Positions 43,757-53,264 of a stretch of DNA of 64,000 nt are shown here, piece after piece. Numbering within the stretch: position 1 is the stretch's first letter; each line of letters opens with the position of its first letter. The stretch lies in NCBI RefSeq assembly GCF_040222385.1, contig NZ_JAVKDF010000067.1, positions 1 to 64,000 on the forward strand, written 5' to 3'. The stretch comes from Imperialibacter sp040222385. Its GTDB lineage: Bacteria > Bacteroidota > Bacteroidia > Cytophagales > Cyclobacteriaceae. The notes beneath the pieces were generated by a model. The model was given only the letters and a program-made list of their open reading frames with translations. It had not been told where the DNA came from and searched no databases. The position numbers and the translations under genes are program-made.

Positions 43757-44836
43757 TCAAGCAGGCGTTGGTTTGGTTAACACTTCTTCCAGAAGACGAA
43801 TGTATATTTTTATCCCCTCTTCTATTTCTGAAAGGTAGATAAACTCATCGGCAGTATGAGAACGCTCTGACAGTCCAGGCCCCATTTTTACGGTACTAAA
43901 TGGCATGAGCGCCTGATCTGACGTGGTATCAGAGCCAAATAAATGGATGTTTTGGTTTTTAGCGGCCAAAACAAGTGGGTGCTCAACGGGAATAGTCGAT
44001 GGGTTCATTCTCATCGACCTGGGAACCACTTCCGAACCAACACCCTTCTTTATAAAGTCGACTATCTCAGGCAAAGTATAGCAATCGTTGACCCTCACGT
44101 CCACCACAAACTTGCACGAGTCTGGAATCACGTTATGCTGCGACCCGGCGTTGATCACGGTCACCGACATCTTCACTGGCCCCAGCCACTGCGAAGTCTT
44201 GGGCAGCTTCTGAGCTCTGATCCAGTCAATATCTTTTATCGCCTTGTAAATAGCATTTTCTCCAATGTCTCTTGCTGCATGGCCGGCTACACCTGTGGCC
44301 TCGCAGTCAAGCACCATCAATCCCTTTTCGGCCACTGCCATATTCATGCCCGTGGGCTCACCCACTACCCCTACTTCCACATTTTCCAGCACCGGCAAGG
44401 CAATTTCTATCCCTTCCTTGCCCGACACTTCTTCTTCTGCAGATGCTACCAGATAAACATTGTAGGATAAATCAGTTTTGTAGTAGAAATGCAGAAAAGT
44501 GGCAATGAGCGAGACCAAAGGCCCGCCAGCGTCGTTGCTACCCAGCCCAAATAGTTTCCCTTCTTCCACATGAGGAAGGAAAGGATCCCTGGTATACCCC
44601 TTGTTGGGTTTGACGGTATCATGGTGAGAGTTGAGCAAGATCGCAGGTTTGCCAGGCTCAAAATGCTTGTTCTTTACAACGATATTATTCTGCACCCTTT
44701 GCACGGGTACTCCATGCTCCTCAAAAAAAATCTGGATAGCATCACCGGTCCGGTCTTCCTCCCTGCTAAAAGACTGGATAGCAATGAGGTCTTTCAATAG
44801 CTGGACTGACCCTTCGGTCAACTCTTTTACTGTCAT
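43757..44836 (-). CDS. M20-family N-acyl-ornithine/citrulline deacylase
   Basis: A 359-residue M20 zinc peptidase-like deacylase. Metal-binding motifs: LNSHHDTVKPN, GLGSNDAGGPL, and the catalytic Glu pair in ASAEEEVSGKEG; GEPT and HAARDIGENA follow. In this gene setting it should remove the acyl group from N-acyl-citrulline, since the transcarbamylase ArgF' works on acyl-ornithine. Whether the acyl group is acetyl or succinyl is not clear from this sequence; it has the role of ArgE. It lies 5 bp after argB and 21 bp before argH. Confidence 0.9.
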   Translation of the reverse strand: MTVKELTEGSVQLLKDLIAIQSFSREEDRTGDAIQIFFEEHGVPVQRVQNNIVVKNKHFEPGKPAILLNSHHDTVKPNKGYTRDPFLPHVEEGKLFGLGSNDAGGPLVSLIATFLHFYYKTDLSYNVYLVASAEEEVSGKEGIEIALPVLENVEVGVVGEPTGMNMAVAEKGLMVLDCEATGVAGHAARDIGENAIYKAIKDIDWIRAQKLPKTSQWLGPVKMSVTVINAGSQHNVIPDSCKFVVDVRVNDCYTLPEIVDFIKKGVGSEVVPRSMRMNPSTIPVEHPLVLAAKNQNIHLFGSDTTSDQALMPFSTVKMGPGLSERSHTADEFIYLSEIEEGIKIYIRLLEEVLTKPTPA

Positions 44837-44841
44837 GTATT

Positions 44842-45624
44842 CTATTTTTCTAGCTGGAGCGTTGTGCCCGCCTTTTCATTTGAAATATTAGCGAAGCCCA
44901 CAATTCGTATTTTCCTTATTCCTTCATTCAGGGCTTCGAAAGCGCTTTCGAGCTTGGGTATCATTCCCGAATGTATTTGTCCGGAGGCTTTCATTTCAGC
45001 AAAGCCCGCTTCATCTATCTCTTCAACCAAAGAATTGTCGTCATCCACATCGGTGAGCACTCCGGCCTTATCAAAGGCAAAGATGAGGGTCACTTCATAG
45101 TGCCGGGCCAAAGCCACCGACACCACCGTTGCCATCGTGTCGGCGTTGGTGTTAAGCAATGTCCCTTTCCCGTCGTGGGTGAGCGGCGCAATCACCGGAA
45201 CCGTTCCTTGCTCAACGAGATCATTCAGGGTATCGGCATTTACCTCGACAGGATCGCCCACATAACCCCAGTCAACTCCATCATCAGAAGGACGCTTTAC
45301 GCTCACTATCAGGTTGCCATCGGCACCCGTCAATCCAATGGCGTTCACCTTGCGGCTTTGCAGGTTTGCGACTAACTGTTTGTTCACCAGGCCACCATAC
45401 ACCATAGTCACCACTTCAAGTGTGTCTTTATCAGTTACCCGCCTGCCATTCACCATGTTTGGCTTGAGGCCAAGCTTAAGAAGGTACTGGTCGGCTAGCC
45501 TTCCTCCACCGTGTACCAACAGTTTATTTCCCTCCAGCGCTGTAAATGCTTTAAGAAATTGACTGGAAGACTCCTCATTTTCCAGCACCCCACCACCAAC
45601 TTTCACTACCGTTAAATTCTTCAT
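44842..45624 (-). CDS. argB: N-acyl-glutamate kinase
   Basis: Second step of the pathway, phosphorylating N-acetylglutamate (or N-succinylglutamate in this group); 260 residues, amino-acid kinase fold. It shows VVKVGGGVLENEE, LVHGGGRLADQYL, GLTGADGN and a C-terminal TTLQLEK end. The N-terminal kinase glycine loop is intact. It heads the second arginine block, and the terminator at 45707 separates it from the sus unit upstream, so it should have its own promoter in the 80 bp before its start. Confidence 0.95.
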   Translation of the reverse strand: MKNLTVVKVGGGVLENEESSSQFLKAFTALEGNKLLVHGGGRLADQYLLKLGLKPNMVNGRRVTDKDTLEVVTMVYGGLVNKQLVANLQSRKVNAIGLTGADGNLIVSVKRPSDDGVDWGYVGDPVEVNADTLNDLVEQGTVPVIAPLTHDGKGTLLNTNADTMATVVSVALARHYEVTLIFAFDKAGVLTDVDDDNSLVEEIDEAGFAEMKASGQIHSGMIPKLESAFEALNEGIRKIRIVGFANISNEKAGTTLQLEK

Positions 45625-45706
45625 TACTCTTTAGGCCTCTACAAAATCATCTTTCGAATGCAGCCTCAAAAATATACTTCTATATGTAGTAAAAGGAATA
45701 AAACAG

Positions 45707-45737
45707 AAAAAAACCCATGAGGTTTCACTCATGGGTT
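45707..45737 (-). terminator. Rho-independent terminator after the sus unit
   Basis: On the minus strand AACCCATGAG and CTCATGGGTT form a perfect 10-bp stem with a 6-nt loop, followed by a run of seven T. It lies 35 bp after the lipoprotein stop at 45772 and before argB, so argB is not simply read from susC. Confidence 0.92.
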
Positions 45738-45771
45738 CCCGGATGCTAAAGTTTACAAGTTTCTTTTTTTG

Positions 45772-46134
45772 CTATTTGAAGATTCTAAAGGCGATTCCTT
45801 TATATTCTCCAGCGTATTCATTTGGCTTAGTATCTGTAAAGTCAATCGAAATGGCTCCGTCAGTTCCCGTTTCAAAGTTCCCCAAAGCTACTCCGGCAGC
45901 GAAAACTTCGATCGACAACCCGGCTACCGGAATTGTATCAATCCCAACTGACTGATTCAAAATACCGGACTTGTCAAGCTCATAAAAATACGCCATCACA
46001 TTGTCCGTTCCGTCCTCGGTCACCAGCAGCACTGGCGACGCTACCCTTGGCAAAATGAGTTCATCCTCTTTTTCACAGGCTGCAAAAACAAGTGCCACCA
46101 CAAAGATTTGAGCAACTATATATATATTTTTCAT
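45772..46134 (-). CDS. Small lipoprotein of the sus unit
   Basis: A 120-residue lipoprotein from the chosen ATG at 46134 (signal peptide ending VFAAC); an upstream ATG at 46164 is less likely. The mature part begins EKEDELILPRVASPVL and seems to be a single beta-sandwich-like domain (SIEVFAAGVALGNFETGTDGAISIDFTD). No known family was recognised. It is the third gene after susC and susD, 44 bp behind susD, and may be a surface component for ligand capture. Confidence 0.75.
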   Translation of the reverse strand: MKNIYIVAQIFVVALVFAACEKEDELILPRVASPVLLVTEDGTDNVMAYFYELDKSGILNQSVGIDTIPVAGLSIEVFAAGVALGNFETGTDGAISIDFTDTKPNEYAGEYKGIAFRIFK

Positions 46135-46178
46135 CTTTTCTACGCTTGATTTAGTTAACATCATTTTTTCACGTCAGA

Positions 46179-47642
46179 TTATTCTACCCACCAGAGAGCT
46201 GTCTTCATGTCGTCTGGGCCGCCATTGAGTGCTGCGCCAGCTTCAACATTTGTCCCATTTAATGAGTACTCAGTGGAAGGATACACTAACCTGGTAGGAA
46301 GCACACCGTCGTTTTGAAACAAAGCCCTTGGATCGGCCGCAGGAAGCACTGGAAAACCGGTGCGTCTCAGCTCAGTCCATGCCTCTATCCCCTGCCCAAA
46401 TAGTGCCACCCACTTTTGAGTGATAATATTTTCCTTTGAAACAGGGCCTAAAGACGCAACAAATCCCGTCGGCATAGTTGCATCATATTGGTCAAATGAA
46501 GCTTGAACGGCCTGGTCAAAATACACCTGAGGGTCTCCCGTGATATCTCCTTCCAAAGCGGCTTCTGCTTTCAAAAACAGCAGTTCGGTATAGCTCATAA
46601 GGATAACCGATGACGTTTCCTGAGCAAAATTATCTGGATTAATGATGGCACTATAGCCCAGGTAATTTGAGCCAACAGAACCCGGCAGCCCATTGGGCGT
46701 TCCCAAAATCTCACCCTCAGCAAACTCTCCCGGCGTCGCAAAAACTGACAGCCTTGTGTCTCCCATTTCGCTCATTTTGTCAACAAGTGTGCTGCTCATA
46801 TTCCAGTCGGTTCTGCCCTGAAGGATGAGGATATCATGCCAGGGGTTGTTGGTCGGACGTGATCCGTAAGTCAAGGCAGCCATATCAGCATTGCTTTCCA
46901 TCATCGGATAGGTGGCCGGATCATCAAGCATCGCTTGCATTATCGGCCCCGAACCTGCCACAATATGCGCTTGTCTGTTCAACAGTCGAAAGCGGAGCGA
47001 ATTGAAGAACTTCTTCCACATCACTACATTTCCATTGAAAAGAATATCTCCGGAAACGCTTGGCCCTGAAGCGTCAAGGAGGCTATTCGCTTCCTCAAGG
47101 TCAGCAATAATGCCAGCGTACACAGTTTCCTGCGAGTCGTAGGCCGGAGAGAAAATCGCCTCTGCGTCTGTACCTCTGGCTGCCTCGGAATAGGGAATGG
47201 CTCCCCATACATCCGTTAACATAGAAAATATCCACGCCTTCATACCAATCCCAATTCCCATGTAGTTGGGATTGTACTTATCGCCATCAGGGCCTGCTAT
47301 TTCAACAATCTTCTGAAAATTGATAAGTCCATCCGTATAGAAAACCTCCCAGTTAGAGATGTTAACAGAGGGTTGCACATTGTAATTGTCTCCTTCATTC
47401 TCATAGATATTTCTGGAAATGTATCCTACCCACGACATCGCATGGTCAAAGTTGAGCCTTTGGTTTCTGGTCTTATTTCCCCAGTAGTTATCGATGGTAG
47501 TTTGCAATGCCTGTGGTAACAAAAACTGCGCACCTACGCTTACAGGCCGGTTGGGATTTGTGTTCAACTCTTCAAAATCTCCTGTGCATGAAGCCAGTAT
47601 CAGCACCACAACACTCAGTGTAATTGATATATATTTCTTCAT
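46179..47642 (-). CDS. SusD/RagB-family outer-membrane nutrient-binding lipoprotein
   Basis: A 487-residue surface lipoprotein that forms the lid of a SusC pore. The signal peptide ends in LILASC. The SusD_2-like fold follows: NTNPNRP near the start, WKKFFNSLRFRLLNRQAHI in the helical TPR part, YTELLFLKAEAAL, and the C-terminal WTELRRTGFPVLPA motif. It lies 11 bp after susC. Substrate specificity cannot be read from sequence, and no glycoside hydrolase is nearby, so a peptide or small-molecule ligand is possible. Confidence 0.95.
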   Translation of the reverse strand: MKKYISITLSVVVLILASCTGDFEELNTNPNRPVSVGAQFLLPQALQTTIDNYWGNKTRNQRLNFDHAMSWVGYISRNIYENEGDNYNVQPSVNISNWEVFYTDGLINFQKIVEIAGPDGDKYNPNYMGIGIGMKAWIFSMLTDVWGAIPYSEAARGTDAEAIFSPAYDSQETVYAGIIADLEEANSLLDASGPSVSGDILFNGNVVMWKKFFNSLRFRLLNRQAHIVAGSGPIMQAMLDDPATYPMMESNADMAALTYGSRPTNNPWHDILILQGRTDWNMSSTLVDKMSEMGDTRLSVFATPGEFAEGEILGTPNGLPGSVGSNYLGYSAIINPDNFAQETSSVILMSYTELLFLKAEAALEGDITGDPQVYFDQAVQASFDQYDATMPTGFVASLGPVSKENIITQKWVALFGQGIEAWTELRRTGFPVLPAADPRALFQNDGVLPTRLVYPSTEYSLNGTNVEAGAALNGGPDDMKTALWWVE

Positions 47643-47653
47643 TGTATGGCTAT

Positions 47654-50600
47654 TTAGAATTTAACATTTACGCTGAAACCCATGCTCCTTGTGCTGGGCA
47701 GCTGACCGTAGCTGTAGCCCAGGCTTGCACTGCTAATTTCGGGATCAGCATGAACCGTGTTTTTGAAAAGGATAGCAAGATTGCGGCCTACCACAGACAC
47801 AGAAACTGACTGAAGGAAATTATTGCTCATCCATTTTGCAGGCAGGGTATAGGACAAAGATGCCTCTCTAAGCTTTACATAAGTACCATCAAAAACGGCG
47901 GCCTCATGGTACTGGCGACCGCTGTAGTACCCGTAGAAGTTACGAGCAGGAACCACCACATCGTTGGTGACATACTGTGGGCTTTCCTCAGTTCCCATAT
48001 TTTTGACACCTGCGCCAATCACTCCTTCCTCACGACCAACTCCGGTTTCTTCCAGCACACCAGTCACTCTTTGCAAGCTTACTCCCATGTCGTAAAGTGC
48101 CCCACCTTTCTTCATGTCAAAAAGCACACTAAGGGCAACTCCCTTGTAACTAAATGTATTAGACACTCCAGCCAGCCAATCAGGCGTAATATTGCCTATC
48201 ACATGCTGTCCGGCGAGGTTATAAGGGTAGCCATTTTTATAAAGCAACTGCCCGTCATCAGCCCTGGCAAATTTGTTACCATAAAGGTTGCCATAAGGCT
48301 CGCCGACACGTGCCTCCAGTGAAGCGCCTCTTTCAGACCACAAAGTCAGAGAGGTAAGCCCATCGGCCAGAGCAACGACTTCGTTTCTGTTTTTTGAAAA
48401 GTTAACCCCTATATCCCATCTCAGGCTGTTGGCAATTTGCACCAGTGTTCCGTTGAGTTGGATCTCCACACCTTTGTTTTGAATCTCTCCTGCATTCAAA
48501 ACTCTGCGGGTATATCCCGAAGCTCTTGAAATATCTACACCAAGAATCTGATCCCGGGTGGTTTGATTATAATAGGTCAAATCCAGACCAATCCTGCCGG
48601 AAAGAAAGCGCAAATCGGCACCTAGCTCAATTCCCGTGGTAATTTCTGGCTTGAGGCTAGAGTTGGCAATCTCCTTGCTTTCGGCAAATTTCGGGATAGC
48701 TCCATCCCACAGGCCTGTAGGACTAAACACCTGCTGCAGTAAATACGGGTCGGCGTCGTTGCCCACCTGCGCCCAGCTGGCTCTTACTTTTCCAAATGAA
48801 AGTACTGAGTTCTTTATCCCCAGCATCTCAGTAACTACACCACTCAATGATACAGAAGGGTAAAAGAAGGAATTATTAGAGGCTGGCAAGGTGCTTGACC
48901 AATCATTTCTGCCTGTTACATCAAGAAACAGGTAGTTGTTGTATCCAACCTGAAACGAACCGAACAAGCTATTTACCTGCGATTCCTCTACCGTACTGGC
49001 ATCGATATTGGGAGAGGCGTTATTTCCAAGGTTGTACACCTCGTCAATGGTAAGCTGCTGAACTTCTGAGTAGTTGCGCTTATAATAGTTGACTCTTGAA
49101 ACTCCTCCTGCTTGTGCTGTCAATTTCAGATCAGGGGTCAAATCTTTGTTCAAGGTAAAGATGAAGTCAGAGTTGGTTTCTTGCCTCCTAAGTACCTCTT
49201 CACTATAAGAGCCTCTTCCAAACGAGTTCCTCGTTCTTTCATAGGCAATAATGTTCAGTCTGGTATCAGTCCAAACATCCGTCCCTGACCGTACCATCAA
49301 ACTCAGCCACTCGTTGAACTCATAGTTCAATGCAACATTGCCAAGAAACCTGTCTTTTTCATTGGGCCGCACAAGCACCTCTTCGATGAAGTAAGGATTG
49401 GTGAAATAGGTGTGCTGCCAGTTAGGTGGCTCGGTATTGCCCGCTCTCTGGATATGCACATCTTCATAGTCCTTATAATTGCGAAGCTTATCATAGTCAA
49501 CATCCCTATGGTGCCAAATGAAAGTTTGATTACTCAGGAAGTTCCTGTTATCAGATCCTGATTTAATATACTCGCCAATCGTTGTGATCGACAGTTTATC
49601 AGTGAACTTATAGGTTGAATTCAGCCTGAAGTTGTTTCGCCAAAAGTTGTTGTTGTGAACAATTCCATCCTGATCAGTGCGGCCAATTGCCAGGCGAAAG
49701 TTGCCATTATCATTTCCACCAGAAATAGCCACTGTGCTAACCGTAGTTCTGCCGGTTTCCCACCACTGTTCCCAGTTGTCTGGCTGCGCTACAAGTGGAG
49801 CAGTTTCTGTACCCGTCCACCACTGCCGAACAAGTCTGCCGTCCAAAGGCGCACCCCAGCTTTCATCCGTACCACGGGTGCCCTTGAAGCCATCCACAGT
49901 ACCGCTCCACCCGTCGGCATACCACGATCTGTATCCGAAGCCTCCACCGTAGGTGTTCTGGAACTTGGGTTTAACCAATGGATTCTCAAAGGTGGTGCTG
50001 AAATTGGCATCAACACCAATACCCTTGTTGTTCTTCCCGCTCTTGGTCGTAACAAGGATAACCCCATTGGCAGCTCTTGACCCATAAAGCGCCGCTGCAT
50101 TTGGCCCCTTCAAAAGGCTGATCTCGGCAATGTTGTTCGGGTCAATTTCCGAAAGACCGCCTCCAAATCTTTGGTTATTAGTTCTTTCCGTCGACGTACT
50201 ATTCGACGTTTGTTGAATGGGCACGCCATCGATGACAACTAACGGTTGGTTGTTACCGCTTACCGAGGAAAAGCCACGAATGATAAACTCCGGACTGCCT
50301 CCAGGCACGCTATTGCCCGACACTTGCAAGCCAGCCACCCTGCCCGAGAGGTTATTCACAATGTTTTGGTTGGGTACTTTGCTAACAATATCTCCTCCCA
50401 CACTTTGTATAGAATAGCCCAGCGCTGCTTTGTTACGCTCCATACCAAAGGCAGTTACAACTACCTCCGTAAGCTGCTTTACATCTGAGCTCATCGCTAA
50501 GTCGATAACCGACTGCGAGCCGATAGCCACCTCCTGGGTTTCAAGTCCAATAAAAGAAAAAACAAGGGTTTCAGCGTTCGCTGGCACTCCAAGGGAGTAA

Positions 50601-50806
50601 TTGCCATCGCCGTCGGAAATGGTGCCAGTCGTAGCTCCTTTGACCACAATATTTACTCCTGGAATACCGCTCTTGTCTTCTTCTGAAGTCACTTTGCCTC
50701 TGATAATGCGTTCCTGAGCACTTGCAGGAAAAACAGAGATGCATTTAATGAATAACATTAGCAGAAAACTTCTTGCCAACATCAACGTCGTAGAATTGTT
50801 TTTCAT
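47654..50806 (-). CDS. SusC/RagA-family TonB-dependent transporter
   Basis: A 1,050-residue outer-membrane transporter. After a signal peptide (ending FPASAQ) come a carboxypeptidase-like domain (RGKVTSEEDKSGIPGVNIVV, about 34-115), the TonB plug (LTEVVVTAFGMERNK to about 260, with the SusC mark IIRGFSSVSGNNQPLVVIDG), and a 22-strand barrel to the C-terminal Phe (FSVNVKF). It pairs with the SusD at 46179. The unit sits between two blocks of arginine genes and has its own terminator. Confidence 0.97.
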   Translation of the reverse strand: MKNNSTTLMLARSFLLMLFIKCISVFPASAQERIIRGKVTSEEDKSGIPGVNIVVKGATTGTISDGDGNYSLGVPANAETLVFSFIGLETQEVAIGSQSVIDLAMSSDVKQLTEVVVTAFGMERNKAALGYSIQSVGGDIVSKVPNQNIVNNLSGRVAGLQVSGNSVPGGSPEFIIRGFSSVSGNNQPLVVIDGVPIQQTSNSTSTERTNNQRFGGGLSEIDPNNIAEISLLKGPNAAALYGSRAANGVILVTTKSGKNNKGIGVDANFSTTFENPLVKPKFQNTYGGGFGYRSWYADGWSGTVDGFKGTRGTDESWGAPLDGRLVRQWWTGTETAPLVAQPDNWEQWWETGRTTVSTVAISGGNDNGNFRLAIGRTDQDGIVHNNNFWRNNFRLNSTYKFTDKLSITTIGEYIKSGSDNRNFLSNQTFIWHHRDVDYDKLRNYKDYEDVHIQRAGNTEPPNWQHTYFTNPYFIEEVLVRPNEKDRFLGNVALNYEFNEWLSLMVRSGTDVWTDTRLNIIAYERTRNSFGRGSYSEEVLRRQETNSDFIFTLNKDLTPDLKLTAQAGGVSRVNYYKRNYSEVQQLTIDEVYNLGNNASPNIDASTVEESQVNSLFGSFQVGYNNYLFLDVTGRNDWSSTLPASNNSFFYPSVSLSGVVTEMLGIKNSVLSFGKVRASWAQVGNDADPYLLQQVFSPTGLWDGAIPKFAESKEIANSSLKPEITTGIELGADLRFLSGRIGLDLTYYNQTTRDQILGVDISRASGYTRRVLNAGEIQNKGVEIQLNGTLVQIANSLRWDIGVNFSKNRNEVVALADGLTSLTLWSERGASLEARVGEPYGNLYGNKFARADDGQLLYKNGYPYNLAGQHVIGNITPDWLAGVSNTFSYKGVALSVLFDMKKGGALYDMGVSLQRVTGVLEETGVGREEGVIGAGVKNMGTEESPQYVTNDVVVPARNFYGYYSGRQYHEAAVFDGTYVKLREASLSYTLPAKWMSNNFLQSVSVSVVGRNLAILFKNTVHADPEISSASLGYSYGQLPSTRSMGFSVNVKF

Positions 50807-51207
50807 AGATTACAGTTTTCGTTACAGATAGATCAATAGAATTCAAGCACGAACCGCAAATGCGGCGTGAGATCGAGGGGTGCTGCTAAAATGTCTGCGT
50901 ATTAAAGCTCGGGTGTTGAGCCTGATCCAGGAGCTACTGAAAAGCGTGCACTGCTTAGGCTCACTAAATCACCAATCTGATAAGAGGATTATACTGTACT
51001 ATATACTACCTAACTACTTTTTCGATCGTGGGTGTTGATCTTCAATAGAGCATTGTTATATATCAAAAATATCGCCGGATCGGTATAAAATGAAATTTTC
51101 AACCTACTAAATGCAAAAATCCCAAATATAAATCCAACGAGTCTAGACTTTTGCAAATTGGTTAGACCTAAAACATCTGATATTGATAAATTATTACCTA
51201 AAAGGTT
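50807..51207. other. Intergenic region before susC, probable promoter region
   Basis: About 400 bp between the argF' terminator and susC. It holds the susC promoter. A sequence fitting the Bacteroidota -7 element TAnnTTTG is present on the minus strand at 51064-51071, but no good -33 TTTG at proper distance was found, so it is only a candidate. A small palindrome CCGCA-AA-TGCGG lies at 50854-50865. No gene was recognised. Confidence 0.45.
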
Positions 51208-51243
51208 AAAAAAGTATCATTTTCATTAAAATGAAAATGATAC
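51208..51243 (-). terminator. Rho-independent terminator after argF'
   Basis: On the minus strand GTATCATTTTCAT and ATGAAAATGATAC form a perfect 13-bp stem with a 4-nt loop, followed by six T. It starts 12 bp after the argF' stop and ends the first arginine block before susC. Confidence 0.93.
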
Positions 51244-51255
51244 ATTGAATAACAA

Positions 51256-52206
51256 TCAATGCTTTAACTCTTTCAATAGTTCCTTCAAAACTCGTTGCGT
51301 AGCAAATTCCCGGTTGGCTGCCTGTTTCACCACTATACTATGTGGCCCATCCAATACGTCATCGGCCACTTCTACATTGCGGCGAACGGGTAGGCAGTGC
51401 ATAAACCTGGCCTTATTTGTCCACCCCATCTTCTCAGCATCAATGATCCATTCCGGTGCATCCATGAATTTGCCATAGTCGTTATAGGATGACCAATTTT
51501 TAGCATAAATAAAATCTGCCCCTTCAAACGCCTTCTTTTGGTCATGCTCTATTACCGCACCTTTAGTATACTTCGTCCCAAGCTCAAGTCCTTTGGGGTG
51601 GGTAATCACGAACTCAACATCCGCTTTATTCATCCATTGAGAAAACGAATTGGAAACGCAATGGGGAAGGGGTTTGATGTGTGGTGCCCACGAAAGCACA
51701 ACCTTTGGCCTCGGCTTTGGTTGATGCTCGAGTATAGTAATCAAGTCAGCCAGCGATTGCAGTGGGTGCAACGTAGCCGATTCCATGTTAACCACAGGCT
51801 TCCCCGACTTGGTAGCGAAAGCAGTTAATATTTTTTCTTCGGAATCATCATCTCTGTTCTCTAGCCCCGGAAAACACCTGACGGCCAACATATCACAATA
51901 ATTGGCCATTACCGGCACAGCTTCTTTGATATGCTCAGCAGCCTTTCCGTTCATTACGGCTCCATCCTGGGTTTCGAGTGTCCACAAGTCGCCCCCCACG
52001 TTGAGCACCATGGTTTGAATACCAAGATTAAAAGCGGCCTTTTGCACACTCATTCTTGTCCTTAAACTGGAGTTAAAAAAAACCATCCCCAGCATTTTCC
52101 CCCTTCCAAGGTGCATATCAGCCAATGGATTCTTCTTCAATTCGATCGCTTCTCTCGCAAAAGCCATCGGGTCACTTACGTCGTCTAAGGATAAGAAATT
52201 GTTCAT
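51256..52206 (-). CDS. argF': N-acyl-L-ornithine carbamoyltransferase (ArgF')
   Basis: A 316-residue transcarbamylase. The carbamoyl phosphate motif is FFNSSLRTR (canonical STRTR type), with MESATLHPLQSLADL, SWAPHIKPLP and HCLPVRRN further on. It matches the Bacteroidota N-succinylornithine transcarbamylase as I recall it (FMHCLPVRRN, DFIYAKNW). Position 90, Pro in the succinyl enzyme of Bacteroides fragilis and Glu (92) in the acetyl enzyme of Xanthomonas, is Ala90 here (NGKAAEHI). A small residue favours the larger succinyl group, so N-succinylornithine is the likelier substrate. It is the last gene of the first block, followed by a terminator. Confidence 0.95.
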   Translation of the reverse strand: MNNFLSLDDVSDPMAFAREAIELKKNPLADMHLGRGKMLGMVFFNSSLRTRMSVQKAAFNLGIQTMVLNVGGDLWTLETQDGAVMNGKAAEHIKEAVPVMANYCDMLAVRCFPGLENRDDDSEEKILTAFATKSGKPVVNMESATLHPLQSLADLITILEHQPKPRPKVVLSWAPHIKPLPHCVSNSFSQWMNKADVEFVITHPKGLELGTKYTKGAVIEHDQKKAFEGADFIYAKNWSSYNDYGKFMDAPEWIIDAEKMGWTNKARFMHCLPVRRNVEVADDVLDGPHSIVVKQAANREFATQRVLKELLKELKH

Positions 52207-52277
52207 TGCTTAGGTAGGTTTACTATGAGTCACGAAAGTTTGCAAACTTTTGGGAAGTTGCAAGGCTTTTTATTTTG

Positions 52278-53264
52278 CTAGAAAGCCACTCCCTTCAACT
52301 GGAGGCCGGTCCTCTCGTCCCAACCCATAGCAAGATTCATGTTTTGAACCGCTTGACCCGACGCACCTTTCAGCAGGTTATCGATCACAGAAATAACCAC
52401 TGCTTTGCTGCCCGCCTTTTTTGGGTAAACCACACACTTGTTGGTGTTTACTACCATCTTCAAATCGGGATTCACAGAGGAGACATGTGTGAAGGGCGTT
52501 TTCTTGTAAAAATCAGTGTACTGCTTTACCAGTTTTGCCTCATCACCAGCATAGTCGAAATAAGCCGTGGTGATAATCCCTCTGGTGTAGTTGCCCCGGT
52601 AAGGAATAAAATTGATAGGTGGAACCTCCGCCAGCGAGGCAAAAGAAAGTGTTTCAGCCACTTCTGCCAGGTGCTGGTGCTCCATCACTTTGTAGGCAGA
52701 CATGTTACCTTCTCTCCAGGTAAAATGGCTGGTAGGGCTAAGCGACTGGCCTGCTCCTGTAGACCCTGTGATCCCCGAAATGTGTATTTCACCCTTAAGA
52801 AGCCCGGCAGAAGCAGCTGGCAGCAGAGCCAATTCCATTGCCGTAGCGAAACAACCCGGATTGGCAATCAGTCTTGCTTTCTTCACCTTATCGGCATTGA
52901 GCTCAGGAAGTCCATACACAAACCCCAAAGGATTGGACGATAACCGGAAGTCATGACTGAGGTCTATCACCTTAGTTGACTCAGGGATGGCCTGCTCTTT
53001 TAGAAAACCGACCGAAGCGCCATGCCCCTTGCACAGGAAAACAACATCCGGCCAGGCATCAAACTTCTCAGCAAACAACAGGTCGGTCTCGCCAAACAAA
53101 TCGGTGTGAATACTCGTAATAGGCGAACCAGCCTGACTTTCACTCACTAAATGGCTCAGCGCCACTTTGGGATGATTAAGGAGTATCCGAACAAGCTCCC
53201 CGGCAGTATAGCCCGCCGCACCCCATATGCCTACAGTTATCTTCAATTCTTTACTCTCCGGCAT
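52278..53264 (-). CDS. argC: N-acyl-gamma-glutamyl-phosphate reductase
   Basis: Third step of arginine biosynthesis, reducing the acyl-phosphate with NADPH; 328 residues. The nucleotide-binding start is GIWGAAGYTAGELVRIL, the catalytic cysteine is in IANPGCFATA, and GITGSTGAGQSLS and the His of MEHQHLAE are also visible. Its start overlaps the argG end by 14 bp. It precedes argF' by 71 bp. An argD aminotransferase for the next step is not in the window. Confidence 0.96.
   Translation of the reverse strand: MPESKELKITVGIWGAAGYTAGELVRILLNHPKVALSHLVSESQAGSPITSIHTDLFGETDLLFAEKFDAWPDVVFLCKGHGASVGFLKEQAIPESTKVIDLSHDFRLSSNPLGFVYGLPELNADKVKKARLIANPGCFATAMELALLPAASAGLLKGEIHISGITGSTGAGQSLSPTSHFTWREGNMSAYKVMEHQHLAEVAETLSFASLAEVPPINFIPYRGNYTRGIITTAYFDYAGDEAKLVKQYTDFYKKTPFTHVSSVNPDLKMVVNTNKCVVYPKKAGSKAVVISVIDNLLKGASGQAVQNMNLAMGWDERTGLQLKGVAF

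Noticed and set aside
51064..51071. Bacteroidota-type -7 promoter element for susC
   Set aside because: The TAnnTTTG match is there, but no -33 element lies at the usual distance and the leader would be about 250 nt, so it is listed only as a candidate within the intergenic entry.
52275..52943. A 222-residue open frame on the plus strand
   Set aside because: It lies opposite argC and has no domain or sensible composition.
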